Part shown: piece after piece, positions 38,601-50,100 of the stretch
How the letters are laid out: every line of letters begins with the position of its first letter
Numbering within the stretch: position 1 is the stretch's first letter
Source of the DNA: Owenia fusiformis
Lineage: Eukaryota > Annelida > Polychaeta > Sabellida > Oweniidae
Assembly: GCA_903813345.2 (NCBI GenBank)
Contig: CAIIXF020000006.1
Coordinates: 932,001 to 996,000 of the forward strand
Length of the DNA stretch: 64,000 bases
Reading direction: 5' to 3'
Translations under genes and position numbers: made by a program
Notes under the pieces: model-generated
The model's input: only the letters and a program-made list of their open reading frames with translations
The model's database searches: none
Told to the model about the DNA's origin: nothing

Positions 38601-40160
38601 TGCAATTAGATATTTTCAGATATATACTGGCAGCTCCACCATATTGTAGAAATGTATAGTATTTTTGTTCAAGAACAAGTTGCAGATAAACTTTAATAGA
38701 CTTAAGGATGTCGTTCCAAGAATTTGCAATAAGAAGCAAAATTTAGTACTAGTGGCTAAAGAGTTTTATATCTATTTCTGAACTCCCGGTTCAACCAAAC
38801 GGGCTGACTCCAAGAAATTAAAACAATACACGTTCGCTAAAGCGACTTGGAAAGTCCGACGTTGGACTTACCTTTATAGTCATCAGCAGGTTTTAAAGTA
38901 GCAGATTTGTGTTCCAACCAAAAGGTATCAAATTTCTGGAGAACTGTTCCACTGAAAGAAGCAACATGATCTAATTTTGTGAATTTGCGTAATTATGAAG
39001 TCTTTTTGTTTCAGACATTAGTCACTGAGGGTGTATTAATTGTATATTTACTGTATATTTGCTGTGCAGATAAACCCACCTAGTTTAAATAAAGTGTCGT
39101 TACGGAAAGACGTCCCACTGGTCTAGTAGCCAAGATCAAAACAGGCCTGGTTAATTCCTGGTTTTATCTTACATTTCATGGAATTTTAGGCTGCAGATTT
39201 TGAATTCAATCCATCAATCTAGACGATAGCTCTCTTCAGTATTCAAGCATTTTTGGGATTTTTGGCATTTTGGGATTTTGACTCAACGTGTTCAAGAATT
39301 CTTACCACTTTTATGTTTCATGGCTGATAGAGACCTTTCATTACTTACTAGAATTCAATGTCACCATCAGCTTGGTTTGGTGGATTCCAAGAGAATTCAA
39401 TGTTTGTCTTATTATCTGGTGCGCTGTGTGTTATCGTGTCAGCGTCATTAGTGCACTTCTTTGCTTTCGTATAAGGAGGGAAATCAGCGAATTGTCCTGC
39501 GACAATAGCATTTGAGCCTTTCTTCCTGGCTTGAATCATTACGCCTTGGAAGGCCGGTCCTGTAAGCTGCACTGAAAGTGAAGAACAACAAGTGATAGTA
39601 CATAGAACTTGCTTCGCACATTATATACTATTAAATGACTTTGCATGCACCAAAAAGGGTTTCGAAAGCAAAATGGTGGAGTCGCTCTGTAATAAGTAAT
39701 TGGAAGAAATCTCTGTTGTTTATATTGCTGTTTGGCCTTTAGCGACACAATACAATCTCAGATCTAAAACACTTTCTGAACATAATGCAAATTATATTAT
39801 GGACAAGAGATGAAATATACATCTTCAAGTCCATGGATCTAAAAATATGTTGTTTTTAAGTAGCGTATAAACAGATGAATACCCCCCCCCCCCCCAAGTC
39901 GTTCTCAATGAATGACCTGTTTAAAGGTAAATTTACCCTTTTATTTTTTGATACTTACACATCACTTTCGTTCCCCGTTTATACTGAGTTGCGCTGATGA
40001 CTCTGATCGTATATGGCGACGATGACACTTGGGCAGTGTTGTTGCCATGGCGAGGCGTGAGGCTGCTACAGGCTGAGTCAGGGCCTCCATGTTTCTTCCC
40101 GAGTGTACAAATAGCACATAGTGCAATCACAATGCATAGTGAATACCAACCCATTGTCAT
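35659..40160 (-). CDS. Secreted, probably GPI-anchored Reeler-domain protein, four exons
   Basis: Exons on the minus strand: 39959-40160, 39349-39571, 38872-38951 and 35659-35732. All have GT-AG borders and matching phases, giving 579 nt or 192 residues. Residues 1-21 form a signal peptide (MTMGWYSLCIVIALCAICTL). A Reeler domain follows, with its hallmark C-x2-L-x-P-x-HG near residues 31-39, an SPY motif, YKRGTKV, LTGPAFQG and the closing FYGTVLQKFDTFW. The last exon encodes a small-residue site (GSAG) and a hydrophobic tail ending at the stop, as in GPI-anchored proteins. Single Reeler-domain proteins include insect defence proteins (noduler, l(2)34Fc type), so a surface or immune role is possible but inferred. 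A GTG 24 nt upstream extends the frame; ATG at 40160 is preferred, and a second ATG follows at 40154. The third intron is 3.1 kb and full of nested transposons. Confidence 0.9.
36001..37540. mobile_element. Large inverted-repeat element inside the Reeler gene intron
   Basis: The left end GGCAAAAATAAGAAATTGGG with AGACCATTGT is mirrored at 37510-37540. The inner arms also mirror: TACTAGAGTATCC and TGAGTATGACCGGTTCT on the left, AGAACCGGTCATACTC on the right. The left arm is interrupted by the 378-bp MITE at 36058-36435. A further inverted pair (37292-37350 against 37455-37513) lies in the right part. Non-coding. Confidence 0.75.
36049..36444. mobile_element. 378-bp MITE, TACCCT ends, perfect 9-bp target duplication
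   Basis: The element at 36058-36435 starts TACCCTGCGTGCAGAG and ends CGAATGCAAAGGGTA. It is flanked by CCGCGTATA on both sides (36049-36057 and 36436-36444). It is the longest family member here; the 79- and 84-bp copies look like internal deletion forms of it, in opposite orientation. Confidence 0.93.
37575..37974. mobile_element. Fold-back MITE in the Reeler gene intron
   Basis: Arms of about 100 bp. The left contains GTCAATATTGAT and CTGCCATCTTTTAAGATTTC; the right contains GAAATCTTAAAAGATGG and ATCAATATTGAC. The interior of about 200 bp has only a short open frame. Confidence 0.8.
38090..38252. repeat. Fold-back palindrome with ATCGCGTAGCGATT centre
   Basis: Outer arms contain AAAGACCGAGATTTTATGA and its complement. 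An inner hairpin AGACCGAAATCGC / GCGATTGAGGTCT sits at the centre. It lies in intron 3 of the Reeler gene and would form a long hairpin in its pre-mRNA. Confidence 0.85.
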
Positions 40161-40660
40161 GATTGTTTGAATTGTCCACAACACCCCGGCAGGTTAATCG
40201 GATACAAGGTATCTTAGTCACTCCTAAATCAAAACCTCGAAAATGTTACCTATTACCTGATTTCATGCAACTTAGAACTTTGTACTTGGGGAACATTAAA
40301 ACACACTCAATGTCTCAAGAGTTTTGATAAACTCACTTGAATTCGATGTCACTCCTATCTTAAAAATTAGAATAACAGGTGCATATTATGGCTAATATAA
40401 TTCTAGTCACTTAACACTGTCCAAATGTCTAACTGTCTGATTTTCCTGCCTCATCCATCACAGGCTGGTATCGAAAGATTTGTCCGCTGTGACGGAGCAT
40501 GTTATTTTTCATAAAAACATTAAGAATACTTCACGATTTATTTTTGAACTCATATGTTTCGTTATACCATACAAAATTACTTACTCCATGCAATGGATAT
40601 ATCATTTGCGCGTAAGTTTCACTTCTGTTTGAAGTCCAGTAACGATGGGAGTAAAAGCTA
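40161..40660. other. Upstream region of the Reeler gene, no other gene
   Basis: Presumed promoter and 5' untranslated region. No clear core-promoter motif was identified. Confidence 0.4.
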
Positions 40661-40668
40661 TTGAAAAT

Positions 40669-41059
40669 GGCGCCAGAGTATAATACTCCAAAATGTACCA
40701 TTTTTTAATACTTTTTAATGGCACGATAATATTTACATATGTTTTCAGCATAACTCTGAAGGTATTAATGAGATTTTGATGTATTGGGTCTTTTTAATTT
40801 TTGTATAAAAAATAAAAAAAATTGTCCGCTGTGACGAAGCAGTTGCAAATGTGAACTGTGAAACTGCTCCATCACAGTAGACAAAAAAATTTAAACATTA
40901 TTTTTTATGAAAAAATTAAAAAGACCCAATACATCCAGATCTCATTAATACATTCAGAGTTATCAGGTTATACTGAAACATATGTAAATATTATTGTGTC
41001 ACTATATCATGTCATTAAAAAAGAAATGGTACATTTTAGAGAATTATACTCTGGTGCCG
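40669..41059. mobile_element. Fold-back MITE, GGCGCCAGAGTATAAT ends
   Basis: The left arm GGCGCCAGAGTATAATACTC and the right arm ATTATACTCTGGTGCC are inverted. Inner arms contain AAGACCCAATACATC and its complement, and TCCGCTGTGACG / CATCACAGTAGAC near the centre. Part of the arm (GGTATTAATGAGAT) also occurs at about 22390. Confidence 0.8.
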
Positions 41060-41511
41060 AATCTTGCCCTTTTGATTAAATAATTGTGCCTTTTGAGGTT
41101 TCCATTTTTTAAGGAAAGCCAGATTTTGCCTCAATCAACCCCAAGAGACATAAATATGATTATTTCAGGGTTTCATTCTGTGTTTTCATTAACCATATTT
41201 TTCGTTAAATATGGAAGCTTGAAAAAACTGACCGCATAGAAAGTTGCATGAGGGCAAGTTTAAAGATCCATGGGGGGATTGATTATGATAACTTCCAGCT
41301 CAGATATATTTTTAATTTGATTACAATATACACACATTTTGCATGTAGCTGGCATGTCGACGTCTTATCTCATAGTTGAAATCAAATCTGTAAAATAACA
41401 TGTAAATATATTCATGATATTTTGCAAGTACGTAAATAAGCGATATTTGTGGAAAACGGAGAATATTGCTCGCTTGTCCATATATCAGTGTATATTGATG
41501 TCAACTGATGT

Positions 41512-42364
41512 TACACTCCCCTCCATAAGTTTGTCAACCTTAGCTCCCCCACTGAAGTACGTGTTAAAGCCTATTTACGGTTGAATTTTTATTTATTTAA
41601 CCTGCGATGAAATAACTTATAATATTGATGGAAACGTAACTTGACTTTATTTCCAATACCCCTAAATTTTCCCAATTTTTTCCTCGATTACAATAGGTCG
41701 AAATTTGATTATAAATTTGATAAATTTTGGAAAATCGTCATTCCCATGTAAACCAATGGGAAATGGTGGGTTCGGGGTTAATTAGAAATCAGGATATCTA
41801 TTTAGTAAAAGATTCAGCAAACAATTTTTTAATATAGAAAATTGAATTGTTTAACTTTTTTGTACACTGAGTGTTAAGTTTACTTGATGAATACTAAAGT
41901 TACAGAGCTTCAAAGTCTTTCGCCTCCTGTGTTATTTCAATGGGAGAGGTTTTTTAAAAAACAATTTTGACTTTAAAGACCTATAACTTTGTTGAACCTG
42001 AAGAAACGTATTAATTTTTTAAAGCTAGCGAATTCAATTGCCCACTTAAATTGTATTGTTAGCAAGGACTCAGATGGATAGATATTCTGTCATATGACTT
42101 GCGGCAAACCTACCATTTCTTATTGGTTAACATGGGAATGTAGATTTTCAAAAATTCCTCAAAATCATCAATTTTCGACCTATTGTCATTGAGGAAAAAA
42201 TTGAGAAAATTTGAAGGTTTTGGTAATAAAGTCAAGTTACGCTTCCATCAATATTATAAGTATTTTCATCGCTATTTAAGTAAATAAAAATTCAAAGGTA
42301 AAGAGGCTTTAACATGTAGTTCAATGGGGGAGCAAAGGTTGCCAAACTTATGGAGGGGAGTGTA
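41512..42364. mobile_element. Mariner-like fold-back element, CACTCCCCTCC ends, TA flanks
   Basis: The element at 41514-42362 starts CACTCCCCTCCATAAGTTTG and ends with the reverse complement. TA is present on both sides. Each arm extends about 280 bp and includes GATGGAAACGTAACTTGAC and CCATCAATATTATAAG-type complements. The 849-bp element has no transposase. A smaller relative lies at 54845-55200. Confidence 0.88.
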
Positions 42365-43150
42365 TCATTTATCATTAGACCGGAAGAACAGTTATTGTTT
42401 CGCATTATCATCCTATATTTATTTAACCCCTACCTTATATTATTTGGCAAATATAATATAACTACTGTCCAAACACAAAGGGCAACATTAATGAGAGTGC
42501 AAACCCACAGTGCCACATTGATAAAACGATTTCATGTACAACGTAAACTGAAGAATTATTGCATGTACAAAAATATATTTTTATTTCATTCAATTATCTT
42601 AATTACATCTTAAGTTAATTATGATATAATGTTATAATAAATTCAGAAGTCTATACACCTTTTTAAACATATGATGTTGAATTAACATTTCATTCTCAGG
42701 GAGGGATTTAGCAAGTGGCAAATGAGATCAATGACCTATTTCTGTCCCATGTGCCAGTACCACTCCTCGTTCCAAATCCTGAAAACACCCTGAATATTGC
42801 ACTTCAATTTATTTATGCAACATTATTCTGTGAATAACATGTTGAATAATCATGTACAAAGTATGCATCCTTGTATATTCTAAACTGCTCATCCTTTATC
42901 ATTTCTATTTATATATTGAGCAGAAAAAATGTTTACTATGAATTAATATAAGCATATTATGGGTGTTCTAGCACCATAGATATCATCTAAGATGAATAAT
43001 CAAATTCATTGATGTACTAACACTGACATCAGGTGAATGCAATGTAAAGATGAAATGGAGGCCATTATATATAATCTGTCTGTTTAGTGGCACTGCCTGG
43101 GAATTCAAAACCCCCTTGTCTAATCTTTTGTGCATACATAGCCAAGCATA
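42365..43150. other. AT-rich spacer, nothing recognised
   Basis: No splice-consistent exon or bounded repeat was found. Confidence 0.45.
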
Positions 43151-43154
43151 TATA

Positions 43155-43775
43155 CAGGGTGTCCAGAAAGTATGGCCCCCCCAAACAGACATATACCAAT
43201 GTCTCCATAGTATGTGTCATATATCATTTTAATGCTTATCCAAAGTTACATTGATTTGCCAAGTATCATGGTTCAACTCACAAATGGTAAAAAGTAACAA
43301 GCATTTCAAAACTTAGTATTTGGCCAAAAATATAGTTCATTTCAGTATCCTGGAAACAGCCCTGACCTGAATATAACCGAAAATATGGGTGCAATTGTCG
43401 CGAAGATAGGATGGATATTGAGTTCTGAAAAGAGGACATTGAAGGTAGATACTCCAAGGAAACTCTTCTTAAATGCCTTAAAAAAGTTTTATTGGGATTA
43501 CAAAATGCCACATCCCTATTTGAAGCGCGTTTAAGGTCATATATGAAAAGCATTGCTGCTGTTAACATGACCTAGGGAGACACACCGACTATTATTTTGG
43601 TGTAAAACTGACTTTAATTTTGGCAAAACAAAATGCCTGTAACTTTTTCTCTTTGTGAGTTGAACAATGATACTTGGCAAATCAATGTAACTTTGGATGA
43701 GCTTTAAAATTATATTTGACACAAAATATGGAGACATTGGTATAGGTCTGCCTAGGGGAGGCCCCATACTACTAC
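43155..43775 (+). mobile_element. Degenerate Tc1/mariner element with transposase fragment
   Basis: Starts CAGGGTGTCCAGAAAGTATGG next to TA. Inverted subterminal arms include ACATTGATTTGCCAAGTATC (left) and its complement (right). Between 43321 and 43530 a plus-strand frame encodes FQYPGNSPDLNITENMGA. This carries the PG-N-SPDLN-x2-E motif around the last catalytic residues of Tc1-like DDE transposases. Only this C-terminal piece remains, ending at TAA near 43530, so the copy is dead. The right terminus is eroded. Confidence 0.85.
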
Positions 43776-45465
43776 AATCATGTGAAATTTGCCTTGTTCG
43801 TTCTTGCCCAAATAGGTTACAGGGCTTCTATTGGAAGAACTAAGGCATAGTTCATGTGATTGTTACAGTGCCTCTAATTATAATTCGCAATATACACATA
43901 TATTTGAGCCAGGCCACAGGAAAGGGGTCTTATCACAGATTTTTTCAAAGTTTTGATTTTTTTCTTCACAATTTTCCCTTGCAGATATAGACCAAAAAGA
44001 CGGATTTGAATTTAGCACATTCCTTCTTAATCTTTGGGACATTTTTGGCTCTGTAGCACAATTTGGACTTTTGTGATAAGACTGGTTTTCATATGACGAG
44101 GCTCATTTTATGTCAATCCAGCTCATCAAAATTATAAATGGTAAATATGTAGACTATAGCGTATGGAACATTTGCCATTATAATTATATAAATAAATGAT
44201 AAGCATTTCTTTTTGGCACAATCAAAAAACATTACAAATATTTGTAAGCATGAATTTTCATAAAAATATGATAATGATAACAATTAGAATATTCAATAAA
44301 AAGTATAAAATACAAATAAATTGTACAATTATATCACAATAGTATAGTTGTTATATGCATAAATTTAAATACAAATCACAAAAAATATTTTCAGCAGTAT
44401 TTCTGATGGTTATCTATCTTAGGCCGTTAAAAGCTATATACAGCAAATTTTCAGAAAACAAACAATTTTCAAGTGGCCAAATATCTAGTTTGATGGTTTT
44501 CACTCTTGAATAATACATGTATAAAAAACTTATACAGAAATAGAGTAAAGTTTTGATTTTAATTTGTTTATTTAAATCCCACCATCCTAACATTAGACCA
44601 CCTAACAGCATGTTAACCATATAAATAATAAACTTTGAATGGCCTTAAATTATTATTATTATGGCATGCTTATTAAGAATGGAATGTGTATTTCATAAAG
44701 CATATCTCATCTCTTTTAAAAGGGTCACTTTTTTAATGAATTACAAAATGACACATTGAATCATTTACTCCAATTTTGGCTCAAAATGAATTCCTCACTA
44801 AATATTAGATCTAATTAATAAATTGTATCACACACTGAATGTATCAACCACAATTAAATGCCCCTTTAAAAATTCTTCAAATTAGTTTACAGTGTAATGG
44901 ACTGTAGAATACATGTACATTGGATACCTCCCCGGATACCTCGTCTCTTATTTGAAGTAAATGAACAAGTTCTAAATCAAATCCTTGCTTCCCCCACCAT
45001 TAGAGTGGTAGCTGAGGGGATTTCCAGAGACCTGAAGCAATATGAGGCCAATTTGTGAGTCCAATATGAAATCTTGCAAACTGACCTATTTCATGAAACA
45101 ATGTACATGTATAGGAATTAGGAGCGCCATCTATTCTCATCAGTATGTTCAATCAGTTTCTGCAAATACGAACCCTTTAGAAGCGGAGGTTGAACTTTCA
45201 ATTTCTTCGTGTAACTAATAATATACTCTCCGGCTTCTATAGTTCCTTAAGAATTATTTAATGAAAAATCATCTTCTCTTTAACAAAACCTGAAAAGTCA
45301 TAGATATTTGACCTGACCCTTTTCCTAATTTTACAATATTTTACACCTGCATTTTACAATAACCAGCTGTTAAAGTAACATGTTCCTCTTACATTTAAAA
45401 CTAAAATGTGTCAATGTGAAATAAGAGCTTTTCCACTCTGGTTCACATCCTTTTCTTGCCACTAT
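43776..45465. other. AT-rich region 3' of the R-SNARE gene
   Basis: No coding exon was seen. Part of it is probably the 3' untranslated region of the minus-strand R-SNARE gene ending at 45466; no strong poly(A) signal could be chosen. Confidence 0.45.
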
Positions 45466-46559
45466 TTAATTTAGGATTGTTGCATTTGTAGTTTGTGGTG
45501 GAGGATTTGTGCCTTTCTCCCATGGTTTAACTGTGACTGTAAATCAGAAAGATATCAGTTAATACATGCATCAATACAATTTAATTGAATTTCTCAATTT
45601 TATTGAATTTCTCAATTTTATTGAATTTCTCAAAAAGAAAACTTGTATAAATAAAGTATGCCGGGGGCCATGCTATGAAAGACAGGAGGGCCCTGACTTG
45701 TTTTTCTTGGCAATCCTAACCCCTTTGATAATGGGCCTGTTGAAAAACATGAAATGACTTTTAAATTTGAAGAAGAGTGAATTTACCAGACAATTTTCAA
45801 TCTGAAATTCCATAATAAATCTCTGATATATATGATAACTTACCAACAACAACGACAACTATTACAATAATAACAAGAATGACAATCCCAATGAGGCAGG
45901 CTGTCATCTTTGCATTTTGACGGCAGAACTTCCACTTTGCTCTATTGGCTGTCCTCTTAAATGCCTTGCTCTCTGCTTGCAAACCCTCTGGAATATAAGC
46001 CAAATACAATGGCATGAAGTTGAATGTTTTTTATATCCTTTAAACTTTTTTTGATTTTGCTTCTTCAACCAAAAGAGAGCTTCGTCTACTTTCTACACTC
46101 TTAGAATTAGATTCTTTGATTTAGCCGTTTTTGGAAATCATATTCCAGCTTCCCAATCAAAATAGCAGTCTATTAATGTTATGCTTTTCATATGTATCTG
46201 GAAATCAATTCATATTGAAAATTACATCAAAGGCCAGGTCAGCAACTTCTAGGATCATTTTGACCTTATCAAAAGTAGATATTTATTTGTCCTACAGTAT
46301 TCACGTCTCATGTGTAGGTTCTGACACTCAGATTTTACTATATAAAATCAGTCCAAACAGAATATGTTTAGTCTCGCATCAAACTCCGTCATGGCCGCCC
46401 CATTTTCTATCAAATACCTGATCTATCTTGTAAATCATCCAGTTTGTCCCCTCTTTCCATGACTTTATTCATGTTATCTTTAAGCAGGTGGGTCACTTCT
46501 TTTACTTCCCCCTGCAGCTTTTTCATCTGCACCTCACCACCACTACCAGTACCTCCCAT
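45466..46559 (-). CDS. Synaptobrevin/VAMP-type R-SNARE, three coding exons
   Basis: Exons on the minus strand: 46418-46559, 45844-45987 and 45466-45536. They are GT-AG and in phase, giving 357 nt or 118 residues. The N-terminal 47 residues hold the start of the SNARE heptads, with the zero-layer Arg in MERGDKLDDLQ. The motif continues through SKAFKRTANRAKWKFC, followed by a membrane anchor rich in Ile and Val (about residues 75-95). A lumenal tail of about 20 residues follows (PWEKGTNPPPQTT). R-SNAREs on vesicles pair with Q-SNAREs to drive membrane fusion. Size and layout suggest a VAMP3/VAMP8-type endosomal or exocytic member; exact subtype is uncertain. The first coding exon follows an acceptor at 46579 and its frame is open upstream of the ATG, so a further 5' exon exists, probably non-coding. 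The gene is divergent to the small gene at 47151. Confidence 0.9.
46055..46110. mobile_element. Fragment of the TACCCT MITE family
   Basis: Contains TTTTGCTTCTTCAACC, then AAAAGAGAGCTTCGTC, matching the subterminal part of the family. It lies in an intron of the R-SNARE gene. Ends and target duplication are absent. Confidence 0.55.
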
Positions 46560-47089
46560 TGCCTTGGGAGAACTTGACCTGCAACAAAAAATTAATGAAA
46601 TCTAGATTCATCAATTTACATGAAGATCTAAAAAGTCTCAAAACAAGTAAATGTAAACAAAAACAAGGAAAACTTTGAATTTGGAAATTATTTTGGTGTC
46701 TAACAAAAATGTTTGCTAGGTTTTATGGTCTATTCAACTAACATTTTGCAGTTCCACTGCTTATTTATCTATGAGCATCTGAAATTAACTTGATGGCTGC
46801 AATAACACTCTGTAGTATCAAGATACAAAACTTTTGTGAACTTTTCAAAAACTTTTATGAAAATGAAGACCACTTGGAGGCACGTTAATTTACGACATCA
46901 ATTTTTTATTTCTCAATTCATAATCAGGGGTACAATTACTCCCGGGAAATCCTTCGAACACCCGTGGGACCACTTGCCACGACCCCCATGTTTGATCCCC
47001 GATCATTTTTTCAATTTTTTATTTTTGCGCAAATTTCGTTTTTCACGTTCATGCCAAGATACCCGGGCTAAGTTCGCGCGTACAGTACT

Positions 47090-47103
47090 TTTACCATAGC
47101 AAC
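47090..47103 (+). promoter_or_regulatory. RFX X-box-like motif in a divergent promoter
   Basis: TTTACCATAGCAAC differs from the near-palindromic RFX consensus GTTACCATAGCAAC-type site at one base. It lies about 50-90 nt upstream of the candidate start codons of the small plus-strand gene, inside a CpG-containing stretch between it and the divergent R-SNARE gene. RFX sites near promoters are typical of cilium genes. The functional reading is inference. Confidence 0.5.
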
Positions 47104-47150
47104 GTTCTGACGTTGAACTAACGATAGAACGGAACGCAGTGCAGGCAGAA

Positions 47151-50100
47151 ATGAGTAACAGCGATGCAGCCTTTTTGCACGTTTTATGGAAAATCTTCGG
47201 CATTACCGAGGTAAGATTAAAACAATGAGTGCCACTGGAATCCTGAGATTCAGAGCTTTGACGTGGTATGAAAAAAGATCCATAAATATTGCAATTTCTT
47301 ATTGATCAAGACTCTCAAACTTTGATGAATAAAAACAGGTGCTTTTCCTCAGAGCCAGCGTCTTTTTAATTTTAAGCATTTTGCAGGAAGGTTAGACAAT
47401 TTTTATTTGGTACACATTTGGGGCACATAACAGGTAAACTTTTGAGCAACTTTGAAAATTATTCATTAAATTTTGACGGAATTATCAACCAAAGTGTTGG
47501 CGGATTTTGGTGTCATTTGCAGTTCAAATTGTTGGTTTTCAGCGTCTCTAGATAAGGGATTTTGAGGAAAAGTTGTTAAAAGCTTATTTCTGAGGGTTCA
47601 TGAATACAGGTCAATGTGTGTGTAATATCTAAGCATAACTCCTGGTAGATTTTCTCATCCATCGCCATTTGTACCCCCCGAGACGTTAAATGTGGGTCCC
47701 TAGTCCAGTTCCGATTGTTCAATTTCCTTATATGGTGTTCAGACACCATATAAAAAGTTTATATATGAATGTACATATATTCTGCTTCGTGTGTGTGTAA
47801 TAACTAAGCATAACTCCTGGGAGATTTTCTCATCCATCGCCATTTGTACCCCCGAGACCTCAAATGTGGGTCCCTAGTCTGGTTTGGATTGTTTGATTTC
47901 CTTATATGGTGTTCAGACACCATATAAAAAGTTTATATATGAATGTACATATATTCTGCTTCGTGTGTGTGTAATAACTAAACATAACTCCTGGGAGATT
48001 TTCTCATCCATCGCCATTTGTACCCCTGAGACCTCAAATGTGGGTCCCTAGTCTGGTTCGGATTGTTTGATTTCCTTATATGGTGTTCAGACACCATATA
48101 AAAAGTTTATATATGAATGTACATATATTCTGCTTCGTGTGTGTGTAATAACTAAGCATAACTCCTGGTAGATTTTCTCATCCATCACCATTTGTACCCA
48201 CCAGACCTCAAATGTGGGTCCCTAGTCTGGTTTGGATTGATCGATTTCCTTATATGGTGTTGGTCCCTAGTCTGGTTCGGATTGTTCGATTTCCTTATAT
48301 GGTGTTCAGACACCACATGAAAAGCTAGTCACATTCGGATCTTACTTCAGTATCTTACTTGTGTGTAGTAACTAAGCATAACTCTTGGTAGATTTTCTCA
48401 TCCATTGCCATTTTGCCCCCCCCCCCTTGAGAATGAGAATGATCGAATGATGGTTTGGATTGTTTGATTGCTTTATTTTTGGTAAGCATTCCACTTATAG
48501 AAGTTACAGTTGGTCCTTGGTCTCTAAAAATGATCCACTGCAAGAGGTGTTCCATCCTAAAGGTTTCGCTGTATTAATATAATCTCCAGATGAATTATGA
48601 TCTCAACATAGAGTAGTATTTTCTTCATTTTTGTCAACATGGATCTGTAATTAATTGATGTGTACAACATTCATATTTAAATCCAAATCAAAGCTTTCTG
48701 TACCTTTTCATTCTCAATGATCAATAGATTCAATATTACCAATACTGACTGAACAATCATTTTCTTCCAGCTACTGGCTGGGAATGTACATGGAGCAACC
48801 ATGCCTTGGGTCCTGTTGATTAGATATCTGTGAATGTATTGCTTACTAAATGCAATGATCCAGATCTACCATATTGCAGTATTATTTGATTCCTGAGGTA
48901 TGTATTACCATGTTAGGCCAAGAAGTAGATTCTTTATTTTGCGTTTTGGCAAAATCCAAATCATGCAAGGGTATAGGAAAACAAACACAAACTCAAGAAA
49001 AAACACAAACTTATTTGCTTAAGAAATGTACATTTTATGAGCATAAAAAGGGATGACATACACTGATGACATACCAATTTACAGTGATTACAAAAACATA
49101 TTTATACAACATATACAATATGTTTAAACATATAGATATTATTCAAAAGTAACCAAAACAAGAAAGTGCACAATGTATGCCAAAGTAATCAATAACACTG
49201 TCAATTTTGACGCACATCAAATTGTCTGTCATTTCTGATTCCGATTGAACAAAATGCAATGGTACTTCAATACCCTCGTCATTGCTATTTGGATGTGTTT
49301 GTTTTTTCTGATTTACTCAAAATCGTGCAAGCAAAATGACGCAAAACAAAGAATCTACTTTTTATGGCCTTACATAAATTGATTGTATGTTAAAGGCCCT
49401 ATATAAATGTAAAACCACTTTCGCTTATTATCCAAATGAACAATGTTCAGAAGGAATACTAGTATAGTGAAGTCCTTTGTCAATCAGTCTGTCCATCAAT
49501 CTGTCAGAACATATGTTTGGAAAATAACTTGTTTACTAAAAGACAGATTTTTTTATTATACATACAGAAATTGTAGAAATCCAATTTCCATGTCATTCAA
49601 AGTAGCATGGGAAAAATTAGACTATTATTTTCAAATTTTGCATGAGACCTTTAATAAGTAATTGATCTCATTGCCCAGGCAATCATAAAATAGATATGCA
49701 AAGTATTTGCATAACACCATATTTGAACTGATTCAAAAACCAAAAACAGGACTACTAATACTAAAAATACTTTTCATATTTTCTGATCAAGATCATTTAC
49801 AACGTTGCTTTATTTTGGTTGCAGGAGTCCAACAACCCGACACTGAGGCTTGTAGTGTAGTAAACTATTTCTGTGATATGAACTTACCTGCTGAAGTGAT
49901 CTTTAAGGTATGTACTGAAAATCATCTAATTTTTGTGATGCATGATACATGATTGAGGTGTGTACTGAATGTAAAGAGTGATCCAGAAAGCCTTTCAATT
50001 TAAATCGGTAGAGATTAAAGGTGGATTGGATCGAGTGAATTTGATTCATTTAAAAGGTGGATTGGATCGGGAATCTACAAAATATGGAATTTCTTTAAGA

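Noticed and set aside
48769-48898. Possible extra exon of the small plus-strand gene after TTTTCTTCCAG
   Set aside because: All three frames contain stops before the donor at 48899, so it cannot be an internal coding exon.
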